Assembly (NCBI GenBank): GCA_963557065.1
Contig: CAUWCT010000043.1
Coordinates: 1-64,000 of the forward strand
Length of the DNA: 64,000 bases
Direction: 5' to 3'
Source of the DNA: UMGS1370 sp963557065
GTDB taxonomy: Bacteria; Bacillota; Clostridia; Lachnospirales; Lachnospiraceae
Shown here: positions 15,968 through 23,770 of the stretch, one piece after another
How the letters are laid out: each line of letters starts with the position of its first letter
How positions within the stretch are numbered: the stretch's first letter is position 1
Translations under genes and position numbers: made by a program
Notes under the pieces: model-generated
Told to the model about the DNA's origin: nothing
What the model saw: the letters and a program-made list of their open reading frames with translations, nothing else
Database searches by the model: none

Positions 15968-17100
15968 GTTACAATTTGAAACATTTCATCCATCATCAGC
16001 CAGTTGGCCCGAAAGTAGTTCATCAGCTGCCAATACCCTGCGCCCAGAAGGCCGTACTCTTTTATCAGTTCAAATTTGGCCAGTATGCTCCGCACGTCTT
16101 CAAACCACACTTCATGTTCGATCCCGTTTTGACTGTAGTGAAAATACGGGGACTTGGCAGTCTCATCAAATTGAATCTCTGCTCCCTGCTCAACTGCCAG
16201 ACGGACTGCTTCCACATTGGAGACAGTCTTTGCCCTTGTCACTCCCTGCTTAAAAGGAAGGGGCCAATCATATCCGTAATTGGGAATTCCCAGACAAATC
16301 GTTTCTCCCGGTATCTCGGTTACTGCATACTCCACTACCTTTCGGACCATATGAATCGGCGCAACTGCCATAGGAGGCCCCTGGCTGTATCCCCATTCAT
16401 AGGTCATCAGCATTACGTAATTGGCCGCCTTGCCCAGAAGCCCGTAGTCAATTCCTTCATATAAAAGCCCTTTCTGATCCGCAGACGTCTTGGGAGACAG
16501 AGCCACTGAAACCGAATATCCAAATAGATTTAAAGTTTTTCTGGCCTGACTTACAAACCTTGCAAATCGTTCTCTGTCTTCTGCCAGAACATATTCAAAA
16601 TCAATGTCCAATCCCCGAAATCCCTTCTCCTGCATAGTCCGGCCCAGTTCCCAAATCAGTCTCCGGGAGGCATCCGGATTTCTCACCAGTTCCGATACCA
16701 GCTGATTGTTAAATCGTCCATCTTCTCCCAGCGGCGTAAGAGTAAGCACCGGAGCAGTCCTGGCCTCTTTGGCCTCTTCTATCATCCAGGTATCGTCCAA
16801 TGCAGGAGGAATTAAATGCCCTTCCTTTGTAAATCCATAAGAAAATACATAAAGAGCGCTTAAAAACGGCAGAGTTTCGTTGAGGGTTCTGTAATGGATA
16901 AAGGTATATGCGTAACCAAAGGAAAAAAGAGGGCTTTGGTCAAAATAAGGATGCTTTTCTGCAAGATAAAGGGCCTGACCTATGGCCAGAGGATATGGAT
17001 AAAGGATTTGATTGTCATCTGCAATCTCTGATGCCGGAATACCGGCATCAGAAGCAATGGTATCCAAGGTATCTCCCTCTTTCACTACATAAATCGCCAT
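15964..17100 (-). CDS. LysM-GH18 peptidoglycan hydrolase (spore cortex SleL/YaaH-like)
   Basis: The 378-residue protein has one N-terminal LysM domain (about 2-46) and a GH18 barrel with the acid motif LDIDFE (catalytic Glu169). Spore enzymes of the YaaH/SleL group cleave cortex muropeptides during germination. They carry LysM and lack a signal peptide, as here. The start has GGAGA upstream. It stands between a terminator and the GntR promoter, probably as a single gene. A role in spore lytic activity is well supported by family. Its promoter was not identified, so sporulation control is unproven. Confidence 0.88.
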   Translation of the reverse strand: MAIYVVKEGDTLDTIASDAGIPASEIADDNQILYPYPLAIGQALYLAEKHPYFDQSPLFSFGYAYTFIHYRTLNETLPFLSALYVFSYGFTKEGHLIPPALDDTWMIEEAKEARTAPVLTLTPLGEDGRFNNQLVSELVRNPDASRRLIWELGRTMQEKGFRGLDIDFEYVLAEDRERFARFVSQARKTLNLFGYSVSVALSPKTSADQKGLLYEGIDYGLLGKAANYVMLMTYEWGYSQGPPMAVAPIHMVRKVVEYAVTEIPGETICLGIPNYGYDWPLPFKQGVTRAKTVSNVEAVRLAVEQGAEIQFDETAKSPYFHYSQNGIEHEVWFEDVRSILAKFELIKEYGLLGAGYWQLMNYFRANWLMMDEMFQIVT

Positions 17101-17155
17101 AGCTGTCTCCGGCAGTTCTTTCCATCATGTATATGCCCACATCCGGCTAAAGATG

Positions 17156-17197
17156 CAAAAAGAGGGAGGAAACCGCCTTTGGTCTCCTGCCCTCTTT
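17156..17197 (-). terminator. Terminator after the MBL-fold lipoprotein gene
   Basis: Stem AAAGAGGG/CCCTCTTT with an inner GGAGACC/GGTTTCC-type pairing, followed by TTTTT on the minus strand. Confidence 0.85.
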
Positions 17198-17210
17198 CTG
17201 ATTATGAAAC

Positions 17211-18314
17211 CTATTCGTTCAAAAAGCTGTCTTTCTGATCGATGACCTCCAGATTCTTTTTGTCATCCATCCGAACTTTTACTACGCCATCATAAAATGT
17301 GTGATGGTACTGAGCGCCTTCTTTCTGATAGTTCTCGCAAACCGTCATGTTGGGCGCCTTGTCGTTCATGGCTACCACCACCTGGGGAGAGACGGCCTTG
17401 ATCCATTTTTTTGAATTGGAAGTATCTTTTCCATGGTGATTGGCCTTTACCAGATCGCTGTGCAGCTTTTCCCCATACTGTTCTACATACTCCCTCTCCT
17501 GGGGAAGGTACAAATCTCCGCTGAACAATGCGGTAGACTCCCCATATGTAAACTTTAAGGTAAGGGAATTGTTATTTAAAAATTCTGTGCTGTTGTCTGG
17601 AAATCCTTCTGGATACTGAATATCCTCTCCGGGTCCCAACACTTCTACCTGAACCTGATCTCCAAACTGAAATACATCTCCGGTTTTTAAAAGATGGTTT
17701 TCTGCACTGCTTTTTTCCAGAGCAGCCATATAATTGTCATAGGTCTTTGTGGTATACTCCACATAGGAACGATACGTCTCCCCTACCGGAAACGCTTCCA
17801 TTACCTCCGGAATCCCCCCAATGTGATCGATATGAGGATGAGATGCCACCAGATAGTCAATCTTTTCAATCCCCAAATCCTTTAATGCCTGAACCACCAT
17901 ATCCCCTGCATCCGGATGGCCTGCATCCAACAGCATAACCTTGCCGTCCGGCGAAATCAAAATCGTAGAATCTCCCGCCTTATCCTCCGCATCCGGCTCT
18001 GTCTCTAAATTCAGAAAATAGGCGGTCAGCTTGCCTTCATCCTGGCTGCGATCCACAATTTCCTGATACCGGTCTATCTGGTCAGATCCCCCTGACTCTT
18101 CTGTCTCACCGGACGTCTCCGGCTTTGTCTCTCCTGTCTGGCCGGATGTCTCCTGGCCAGTCTCTCCTGCCTGGGCTGCGTCAGTCCCGGCAGTCTGCTT
18201 AGTCCCCGCAGATGCCTGCGTTTGTGCCAAATCCGCTTCCCCGCCGCAGCCTGTTAAATAAAGCGCTGCCAGCAAAGCAATTCCCATTTGTTTCAAACCT
18301 GATTTTCGTTTCAT
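17211..18314 (-). CDS. Secreted lipoprotein with metallo-beta-lactamase fold (ComEC C-terminal-like)
   Basis: The 367-residue protein has a lipoprotein signal with LTGC (Cys23), then a Thr/Ser/Glu/Gly-rich linker to about residue 80, and a metallo-beta-lactamase domain with HPHIDH at 159-164 and a later ANHHGKDTS motif. This matches the extracellular hydrolase domain of ComEC and related predicted hydrolases. It is probably a membrane-anchored metal-dependent phosphoesterase or nuclease. The substrate is not known. It has its own promoter and terminator, and an element of the 151-bp family lies just upstream of the promoter. Confidence 0.85.
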   Translation of the reverse strand: MKRKSGLKQMGIALLAALYLTGCGGEADLAQTQASAGTKQTAGTDAAQAGETGQETSGQTGETKPETSGETEESGGSDQIDRYQEIVDRSQDEGKLTAYFLNLETEPDAEDKAGDSTILISPDGKVMLLDAGHPDAGDMVVQALKDLGIEKIDYLVASHPHIDHIGGIPEVMEAFPVGETYRSYVEYTTKTYDNYMAALEKSSAENHLLKTGDVFQFGDQVQVEVLGPGEDIQYPEGFPDNSTEFLNNNSLTLKFTYGESTALFSGDLYLPQEREYVEQYGEKLHSDLVKANHHGKDTSNSKKWIKAVSPQVVVAMNDKAPNMTVCENYQKEGAQYHHTFYDGVVKVRMDDKKNLEVIDQKDSFLNE

Positions 18315-18372
18315 TCTGATAAGCCTCCATTCAAGTCATTTTCTGTTCAAACAGGCGAAAAATCGTACTATC

Positions 18373-18402
18373 AGATTAGCATGAATTTGTGTATTTTGTC
18401 AA
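18373..18402 (-). promoter_or_regulatory. Promoter of the MBL-fold lipoprotein gene
   Basis: TTGACA, 18 nt, TAATCT, with TGGAGG before the ATG at 18314. Confidence 0.7.
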
Positions 18403-18431
18403 CTATTTACGACTTATCAAGGAATTTTTTG

Positions 18432-18582
18432 GTAATAGTTCAGCCATGCGAAGATTCAGGCAGAAAAAAGCGTTGAAAACTTGCTTTCATAAGAGTTTTT
18501 CTGTCTGAATCTTTATAGGGCGGACGCCAGACGCTTCTTGTCCGCTGCAGGCGGGCAAGAAGATGCATGGCTGAACTGTTAC
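18432..18582. mobile_element. 151-bp palindromic MITE-like element, copy A
   Basis: Ends are GTAATAGTTCAGCCATGC and GCATGGCTGAACTGTTAC (18 bp, one mismatch). Two internal hairpins follow: AAGATTCAGGCAGAAAAA with its near-complement, and a GC-rich CTTCTTGTCCGC stem. Flanking 8-mers ATTTTTTG and TTTTTTTG match at 7 of 8, consistent with a target duplication. It lies between the MATE stop and the lipoprotein promoter, in an otherwise gene-free 312-bp gap. It differs from copy C at about six positions. Confidence 0.9.
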
Positions 18583-18594
18583 TTTTTTTGTAAG

Positions 18595-18625
18595 AATTCA
18601 AACAGGAAAACGCGTTGAACGCTTC
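18595..18625. repeat. Possible internal fragment of the palindromic element
   Basis: ATTCAAACAGGAAAACGCG and following bases resemble the inner stem-loop of the full elements, directly before the MATE stop codon. The match is partial, so this is tentative. Confidence 0.3.
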
Positions 18626-18626
18626 T

Positions 18627-19961
18627 TTAGTAATGGTATTTCTTTCTTTTTGCAATCAAGAACAGCATGGAGATCAGAAATGCACAGATTTCTGCTACCG
18701 TAATTGCCAGCCAGATTCCGTCAATTCCTAAAAATATCGGCAGAATCAATACGGAAAGCAGCTGAAATACCAGAGTCCGCAAAAAGGAAACTGCTGCAGA
18801 CACTCCTCCATTGTTTAAGGCTGTAAAGAAAGAAGAGACAAAAATGTTGATGCCAGACAGAACAAACGCAAAGGAGAATATCTGGAATGCGTGTCTGGTC
18901 ATGGCAAAAAGTTCCGGATCATATCCTACGAAAATCCGGGCCAGAGGACCTGCCAGAACCTGCGCCAGACCCATCATAATTACGCCTATGGTTCCCATAA
19001 TCAGAAGGCTCTTTTTCAGCATACTTTTCAGTTCGCTGTGATTTCCGGCCCCATAGTGATAACCTATAATGGGCGCTGTTCCAATGGAATATCCAATGAA
19101 AATGGCAATAAAAATAAACTGGACATACATAAGAACACCGTAAGCCGCTACTCCGTTTTCTCCTGCAAACCGAATCAACTGGAAATTGTACAGCATACTG
19201 ACAATGGATGAGGAAATATTGGTCATCAATTCAGAAGAACCGTTGATGCAGGCTTTAATAAGGGGACCAGCTTCCATCCGGGTTTTCTTTAACTGCAGCA
19301 GACTGTCATTGGGGCGAAGGAAATAAATTAAAGGCAGAATGCCGCCGACGCACTGGCTGATTCCGGTGGCAATGGCCGCACCTGCCACGCCCCAGTGAAA
19401 CACTGCAATAAATAAAGCGTCCAGCACCATATTGGTAATTCCGGCTGCAACTGTAGCCGCCAGTCCCAGTTTCGGCTTTTCTGCCGTAATCAGGAAACTC
19501 TGAAATACATTCTGCAGCATAAATGCAGTATTAAAAAACAGGACAGAACGGCTGTAAATCACACATTCCTGAAGCATTCCTTCTGTTGCCCCAAGAAAAA
19601 TGGCAATGGGGCGGATAAATACAATTCCGACTATGGATGAAAGAATACCCAGGATCAAAGTCAGATAAATCATCATGGTAAAATACCGGTGGGCCAGTTC
19701 CTTTTTTCCTTCTCCCAGAGTCTTTGCCACCAGCGCGCTTCCGCCGGTACCGATCATAAAACCGATTCCGCCCAAAACCATAATAAAAGGCATTACCAGG
19801 TTAATTGCGGCAAAAGATGTCTTTCCCACAAAGTTTGACACAAAGAGACCGTCTACCACACCATAGATGGAAGTGAATACCATCATAATAATAGACGGCA
19901 CGCAAAAACGGAATAATTTTTTATAAGTAAAATGTTCAGATAACTGAATTTGCTGCTTCAT
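18627..19961 (-). CDS. MATE-family efflux transporter
   Basis: The 444-residue protein has twelve predicted hydrophobic segments arranged as two halves, with the MATE opening FRFCVPSIIMMVFTSIYGVVD. It exports cationic drugs or metabolites with Na+ or H+ exchange. The gene starts inside the 3' end of the MarR gene (26-bp overlap), so the pair is translationally coupled and under MarR control. The substrate cannot be told from sequence. A palindromic element lies 45 bp past the stop. Confidence 0.93.
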   Translation of the reverse strand: MKQQIQLSEHFTYKKLFRFCVPSIIMMVFTSIYGVVDGLFVSNFVGKTSFAAINLVMPFIMVLGGIGFMIGTGGSALVAKTLGEGKKELAHRYFTMMIYLTLILGILSSIVGIVFIRPIAIFLGATEGMLQECVIYSRSVLFFNTAFMLQNVFQSFLITAEKPKLGLAATVAAGITNMVLDALFIAVFHWGVAGAAIATGISQCVGGILPLIYFLRPNDSLLQLKKTRMEAGPLIKACINGSSELMTNISSSIVSMLYNFQLIRFAGENGVAAYGVLMYVQFIFIAIFIGYSIGTAPIIGYHYGAGNHSELKSMLKKSLLIMGTIGVIMMGLAQVLAGPLARIFVGYDPELFAMTRHAFQIFSFAFVLSGINIFVSSFFTALNNGGVSAAVSFLRTLVFQLLSVLILPIFLGIDGIWLAITVAEICAFLISMLFLIAKRKKYHY

Positions 19962-20445
19962 TTTTTCTGCTGTCCCTCTCCTTCTTTTTCCGGCTGATCA
20001 GGCCGGCTGTCTCCATTTCTTTTTTCAGATTTTCTGTGTAAACAAAAAACAGGTGCAAAAGCCTCTCTCTTTCTGACTCCGGCATATTGCAGAACGCCCG
20101 GTACTCTGCATCCATCACTGCATCTGCTGTCTTTGCTGCAAGCCGGATGCCGGATTCTGTCAGCTTTACCAGTTTGCTTCTTCGATCTTTCCCCTGAACC
20201 TGCTCTATCATTCCCTCTGCTTCCATCTTTTTCAACGCAGAGTTAATGGTCTGTTTGGGTTCGTAAAGCATACTGCAGACTTCCCTTTGAGTTGCCATGT
20301 TATTGCTTTCCCGCAGAGTATATAAAATCCAGAATGCTGTATCTGATAAACCCAGCGTCTTTGCCGCTCCCCGATACAGGTCATTATTTTCCTTAAAAAT
20401 CTGATTGTATTCCCGAAGAATTTTATCTGTCATCCAAAGACTCAC
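19936..20445 (-). CDS. MarR-family regulator
   Basis: The 169-residue protein has a MarR winged helix-turn-helix (about 50-110) with QREVCSMLYEPKQTINSAL as the recognition region and KDRRSKLVKLTESG as the wing. It starts with GTGAG-type context and GGAGG upstream. It is the first gene of a two-gene unit with a MATE exporter, the classic repressor-pump arrangement. Two copies of its likely operator lie in and just after its promoter, so autorepression with drug-induced release is the simplest model. Confidence 0.92.
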   Translation of the reverse strand: MSLWMTDKILREYNQIFKENNDLYRGAAKTLGLSDTAFWILYTLRESNNMATQREVCSMLYEPKQTINSALKKMEAEGMIEQVQGKDRRSKLVKLTESGIRLAAKTADAVMDAEYRAFCNMPESERERLLHLFFVYTENLKKEMETAGLISRKKKERDSRKNEAANSVI

Positions 20446-20481
20446 ATTTTCTGCCTCCTTGTTTTTTTAGTTGAAATAATT

Positions 20482-20544
20482 AGTCCGAAATCGGATGTTT
20501 TTGATGTCATTCTGTATTATAGTCCGAAATCAGACTTTTGTCAA
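20482..20544 (-). promoter_or_regulatory. MarR-MATE promoter with two operator copies
   Basis: TTGACA (20539-20544), 17 nt, TATAAT (20516-20521). One operator AGTCCGAAATCAGACT fills the spacer at 20521-20536. A second, AGTCCGAAATCGGAT at 20482-20496, lies downstream. Their centres are 39 bp apart. Binding to the first would exclude polymerase. Confidence 0.85.
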
Positions 20545-20557
20545 GAATTGTTACATG

Positions 20558-20593
20558 AAAAAAAGGACTGCCACTTCATAAAGCGACAGCCCT
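20558..20593 (-). terminator. Terminator of the rimO to 45-aa operon
   Basis: Stem AGGGCTGTCGCTT with AAGTGGCAGTCCT around TATG, followed by at least seven T residues on the minus strand. Confidence 0.9.
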
Positions 20594-20605
20594 CTGATAT
20601 CTGAA

Positions 20606-20743
20606 CTAACAACAAAATAAATTGTATCCCACTACCAGACACCCGATAATAAACACCAATGTCCCGAAGGTTTCCGGTATAAACAGCATCACCGTCATTC
20701 CGGCGCCAAAACAAAACAGCATTAATCCGCAGACCCGCTTCAT
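20606..20743 (-). CDS. 45-residue membrane peptide after ytfJ
   Basis: A short frame starts at ATG 20743 with CGGAGG 6 nt upstream and encodes MKRVCGLMLFCFGAG through to a C-terminal NLFCC. It has two hydrophobic segments (about 4-22 and 27-43) and four Cys, two of them at the extreme C-terminus. It lies 70 bp after ytfJ and directly before the operon terminator. A longer overlapping frame on the same strand lacks a ribosome site and is rejected. The good ribosome site and operon position make it likely real. The function is unknown. Confidence 0.7.
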   Translation of the reverse strand: MKRVCGLMLFCFGAGMTVMLFIPETFGTLVFIIGCLVVGYNLFCC

Positions 20744-20813
20744 AGAAATCCTCCGTTTTCACCTCTATAAAGTATCCTATGCAGCAGCAGGCGGGTCTAT
20801 GCCGCCCCTGTCT

Positions 20814-21233
20814 TTATGGCTCTGCCGTCTCATCCTCCATATCCTTGGCCAGTTTCCGGGCAGTTTCTACAGCCTCAGGATCGATCTCATCATCAAAGGT
20901 TTTACCGCTCATAAACCGGTTTACAAGGTCCGGCACCATATCGATCACTTTGCTCATGGCATCCTGATTTTTCACATTTACCAGTTTGGCAACTCCATTT
21001 TGGATAATCAGAACAGCACTGGGGCTGATCCTGGCATTCATGCCGCCTCCTCCGCTTTCTTTTGCCTGTTTCTGGAAGGAACCGGCTGCCATACCGCAGG
21101 TTACGTCCACCAGCGGGAGGATGATGGCATCTCCGATCTTTACTGCATCTCCAACTACTGTTTTAGTGGAGACAAACTGATCCATTCCTTTAAATAATGC
21201 GTCTATTGCTTCTGAAACATGTTTCTCTGCCAT
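20814..21233 (-). CDS. ytfJ: Sporulation protein YtfJ (GerW family)
   Basis: The 139-residue protein shows the GerW/YtfJ pattern: an N-terminal helix, VVGDAVKIGDAIILPLVDV, a Gly-rich GGGGMNARISPSAVLII segment, and a hydrophobic core. GerW is a spore protein needed for germination with alanine in Bacillus. It has AGGAGG upstream and follows the DUF2953 gene by 14 bp, the same ytfI-ytfJ order as in B. subtilis. This supports a spore-forming host. Confidence 0.93.
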   Translation of the reverse strand: MAEKHVSEAIDALFKGMDQFVSTKTVVGDAVKIGDAIILPLVDVTCGMAAGSFQKQAKESGGGGMNARISPSAVLIIQNGVAKLVNVKNQDAMSKVIDMVPDLVNRFMSGKTFDDEIDPEAVETARKLAKDMEDETAEP

Positions 21234-21247
21234 TGCAGGTACCTCCT

Positions 21248-22135
21248 CTATCCCACTGCCCGAAAGGCGCGGATATTTTTGCGAATATTTTTATCAAACA
21301 GCAGTCTTAGCCCATATCCGATGACCACTCCTATACGAATGCGTCCCTTTATGCAGCCTTCTGCCTCAAATACCTGATGTTCAAAATCCGGATACACGTG
21401 AATATGTTCCCCATACAAGGGATAAAAAGGCGCAATCCCTGTTAAAACTTTTCCGGTCAGATATGGATCATCCCCAAACCCAAAGGTAATGGTTCCATGG
21501 CATTTTCCCGGCAGGATGTGCCGGATTATTTTCCCTGTCTGGCGAAGGATCAATGTTACAGACTGCCGGTTTTCTTCGTTTTCTATCCAGGAAACCGCCT
21601 TCTCCCTGCAGGCCATTGCTGCAAGAAACCGCCGCTTTATGTTGGCAGCTGTCCGCCGTATCTTCCTCCAGGCCTTTTTTACTGCCCTGACCAGACGGTC
21701 GGCAAAGGAAACGGCAGGGGGCCTCACTTCCTGCACACTTAGTATCCCCTCTTCTTCCTCCAAAGTTTCCCCCTCCGGTTCCGGATAATCCTCTGTGTCC
21801 TGCTCCGGGGTCCGGAAGGGTTCTTTTGGTGATTCTTTTGATAACTCTTCAGATACCGGCTGCGTCTCTGTCTGCTTTGTCATTCTCCAGACCGGTATCC
21901 CGAAAATCCGAAGCGCTGCCTTTTTTTCTTCTTCCCAGACTATATGAAACGTCACGATATGAAACAGCCAGGAAATTTTTCCTGTCCCTTTCAGTATTTT
22001 TTCCTGATAGGAACCCTTTGCCTGATAACAGACAGCAGAAAACAGCAACAACAGCACTGCGGCTAACAAAAAAGCCAGCACTGCCAGCAGAAGAATCCCT
22101 ATGATTTTCAGAACCCAAAGGACTGTGCCTGTCAT
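21248..22135 (-). CDS. ytfI: DUF2953 membrane protein (YtfI-like)
   Basis: The 295-residue protein has one long N-terminal hydrophobic helix (about 7-36), an acidic Glu/Pro-rich middle, and a C-terminal part with TITFGFGDDPYLTGKVLTGI, the feature I associate with DUF2953. Its place before ytfJ agrees with B. subtilis. Its ATG overlaps the stop of the 105-residue gene as ATGA, so translation is coupled. The role is unknown, presumably linked to sporulation. Confidence 0.85.
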   Translation of the reverse strand: MTGTVLWVLKIIGILLLAVLAFLLAAVLLLLFSAVCYQAKGSYQEKILKGTGKISWLFHIVTFHIVWEEEKKAALRIFGIPVWRMTKQTETQPVSEELSKESPKEPFRTPEQDTEDYPEPEGETLEEEEGILSVQEVRPPAVSFADRLVRAVKKAWRKIRRTAANIKRRFLAAMACREKAVSWIENEENRQSVTLILRQTGKIIRHILPGKCHGTITFGFGDDPYLTGKVLTGIAPFYPLYGEHIHVYPDFEHQVFEAEGCIKGRIRIGVVIGYGLRLLFDKNIRKNIRAFRAVG

Positions 22136-22449
22136 GGAGTCTCATCTCCCAATAAATCATTTAAACAAAAACCGCCTGTTTTGCAGTACAAATCCGTTAC
22201 AATCCTGGACGCTAATTCAGTCGCTTCCTCATAACCTACGGCAATGCCCATAATCAGGAAGTCTTTCTCCCTGTAATAAGGGAGCAAAAGTTCGGCGGCC
22301 GGATAAATATCAAGGATATTATTGCCTCCGCTGGCGGGAGTAATCACATAAGCTCCCATACAAAGTTTTTTTCTGCGAAGTCCCTGTATCAGGGAAAACC
22401 TCTTTTTTGCCGCCTGCTCACCCATATAAAGGGGTTTATACCATCTCAT
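22132..22449 (-). CDS. Conserved 105-residue protein of unknown function
   Basis: A small soluble protein with LCMGAYVITPASGGNNILD near the middle and a likely helical C-terminus containing a Cys pair (Cys88, Cys94). It overlaps the upstream 441-residue gene by 14 bp and the ytfI start by 4 bp, so it is tightly embedded in the operon. I recognise no domain. Co-transcription with ytfI-ytfJ suggests but does not prove a sporulation link. Confidence 0.75.
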   Translation of the reverse strand: MRWYKPLYMGEQAAKKRFSLIQGLRRKKLCMGAYVITPASGGNNILDIYPAAELLLPYYREKDFLIMGIAVGYEEATELASRIVTDLYCKTGGFCLNDLLGDETP

Positions 22450-23761
22450 TTGCTTCCACCATAATATCCCGGATCAGTTGTATGGAACTTAACTTTTCAT
22501 CTATATCCGTACAGCTTCCCAGGCTTTTTTTCATATACTCCTCTACCTCAGAAATGGAGTTAAAACAAAGGGGAAGATTGGACAGCATCCTGGCCATAAT
22601 GGCCCGGACCACTGCTTTTGGCATTTGCTGCCAGAGGGTTTCCAGTTCTTTAAAAAACTTCTGAAGTTCTTCTTCCAGCATAGTACCGGTCACTTCTGTA
22701 TCTGTTTCTGTCTCCTTGTCCAATTCCACAAACGAACTGCCGGAAAGAAGGAGTTCCACATTTTGCAAATCTCTTAAAAGCGCCTTTCCCTCTTCATCCA
22801 GCCCCTCTTCTTTCGGAAGTTCATGGCGCAGCCACCGCTCATAATAGCGTTCCTGTTTTCCTTCCAGCTGTATCAGCATCTCATCCGCTTCCTCCGGTAA
22901 GCCGGAACCGTTTTCCTGCTCCAGACTTTCCCAGACAGTGGAAATCAGTTTCTGGAGATTCTGCTTTTCTGACGCGTCCATCACAGTCTGAGTATCCGTT
23001 ATATGGATCACATAGAGATCGTTGATCAAATCCATCTCAAAAAGCAGTTCCGAAGAAAGATTTACCAGGGTTTCACTGGCCAGCAAAAGGCCGTCTGACA
23101 GGCGGGAAAACTCTTCTTTTGGCAGATTCCTGTAATCTGCTTTTGAAAGGAGCAAAAGCAGTTCATGAAGTTTTTCATGATCCCGTTCCATATGTTTGGG
23201 AAGGCTGACCATGGACTCTGTGCGGAGCACATACATCATGGCATCCAGACTGCTTTTTAAGTTCCCTTTGTAAACGGACATACCCTCCTGAACCATGGAG
23301 AAAAATTTGCTTTTTGTAAACCGGATGGGAAGCTGCTCCAGTATCATCTGGATTCGCTCATTCATCAGGGCGCCATCTCTGGAAGAAGCCAGAAAGTTTA
23401 AAATTTCTGCGACAAAATAGTCGTCATCCTCCAGTTTGGGTTTGTCTTCCACAGGAACATACCGCAGTTCCAACCGGTTTAATACATGCTCATAAATCTG
23501 GAAACAGTCTGTATAAGCAGTGAGAACTTCCATTTTCTCCATGACGGTTTCCCTCAGTTTTTTAAGGCTGGAAAGATCCCCTTCTCCGTCCAGGACTGCT
23601 TTTATAATTTTTTGAAATTCAGAAAAAAACGTTTCTTTCCAGGGGTCCTTATTCTCTCCTTCAGCCCTTTCCTCACAATACATATAGTAATTCAGCGCCA
23701 GCCTGGTATAAGAATAATGGCGGGCTGCTGACAGAGATTTTTTCATAGCCAGATACTCCAT
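22436..23761 (-). CDS. 441-residue helical protein of unknown function
   Basis: A long, charged, mostly helical soluble protein without a signal peptide, membrane segment or recognisable catalytic motif. The composition (many Glu, Leu and Lys) and repeated helices suggest a scaffold or partner protein. The start has AGGAGG 6 nt upstream, 9 bp after cinA. It overlaps the 105-residue gene at its end, which argues that the two act together. It may be restricted to Lachnospiraceae, judging from memory only. No function is assigned. Confidence 0.8.
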   Translation of the reverse strand: MEYLAMKKSLSAARHYSYTRLALNYYMYCEERAEGENKDPWKETFFSEFQKIIKAVLDGEGDLSSLKKLRETVMEKMEVLTAYTDCFQIYEHVLNRLELRYVPVEDKPKLEDDDYFVAEILNFLASSRDGALMNERIQMILEQLPIRFTKSKFFSMVQEGMSVYKGNLKSSLDAMMYVLRTESMVSLPKHMERDHEKLHELLLLLSKADYRNLPKEEFSRLSDGLLLASETLVNLSSELLFEMDLINDLYVIHITDTQTVMDASEKQNLQKLISTVWESLEQENGSGLPEEADEMLIQLEGKQERYYERWLRHELPKEEGLDEEGKALLRDLQNVELLLSGSSFVELDKETETDTEVTGTMLEEELQKFFKELETLWQQMPKAVVRAIMARMLSNLPLCFNSISEVEEYMKKSLGSCTDIDEKLSSIQLIRDIMVEANEMV

Positions 23762-23770
23762 GATGTCCTC

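Noticed and set aside
18440..18655. Open frames of 60-70 codons across palindromic elements A and C
   Set aside because: They arise from the repeat itself, lack ribosome sites, and the same frame recurs in both copies because the DNA does. The palindrome explains them.
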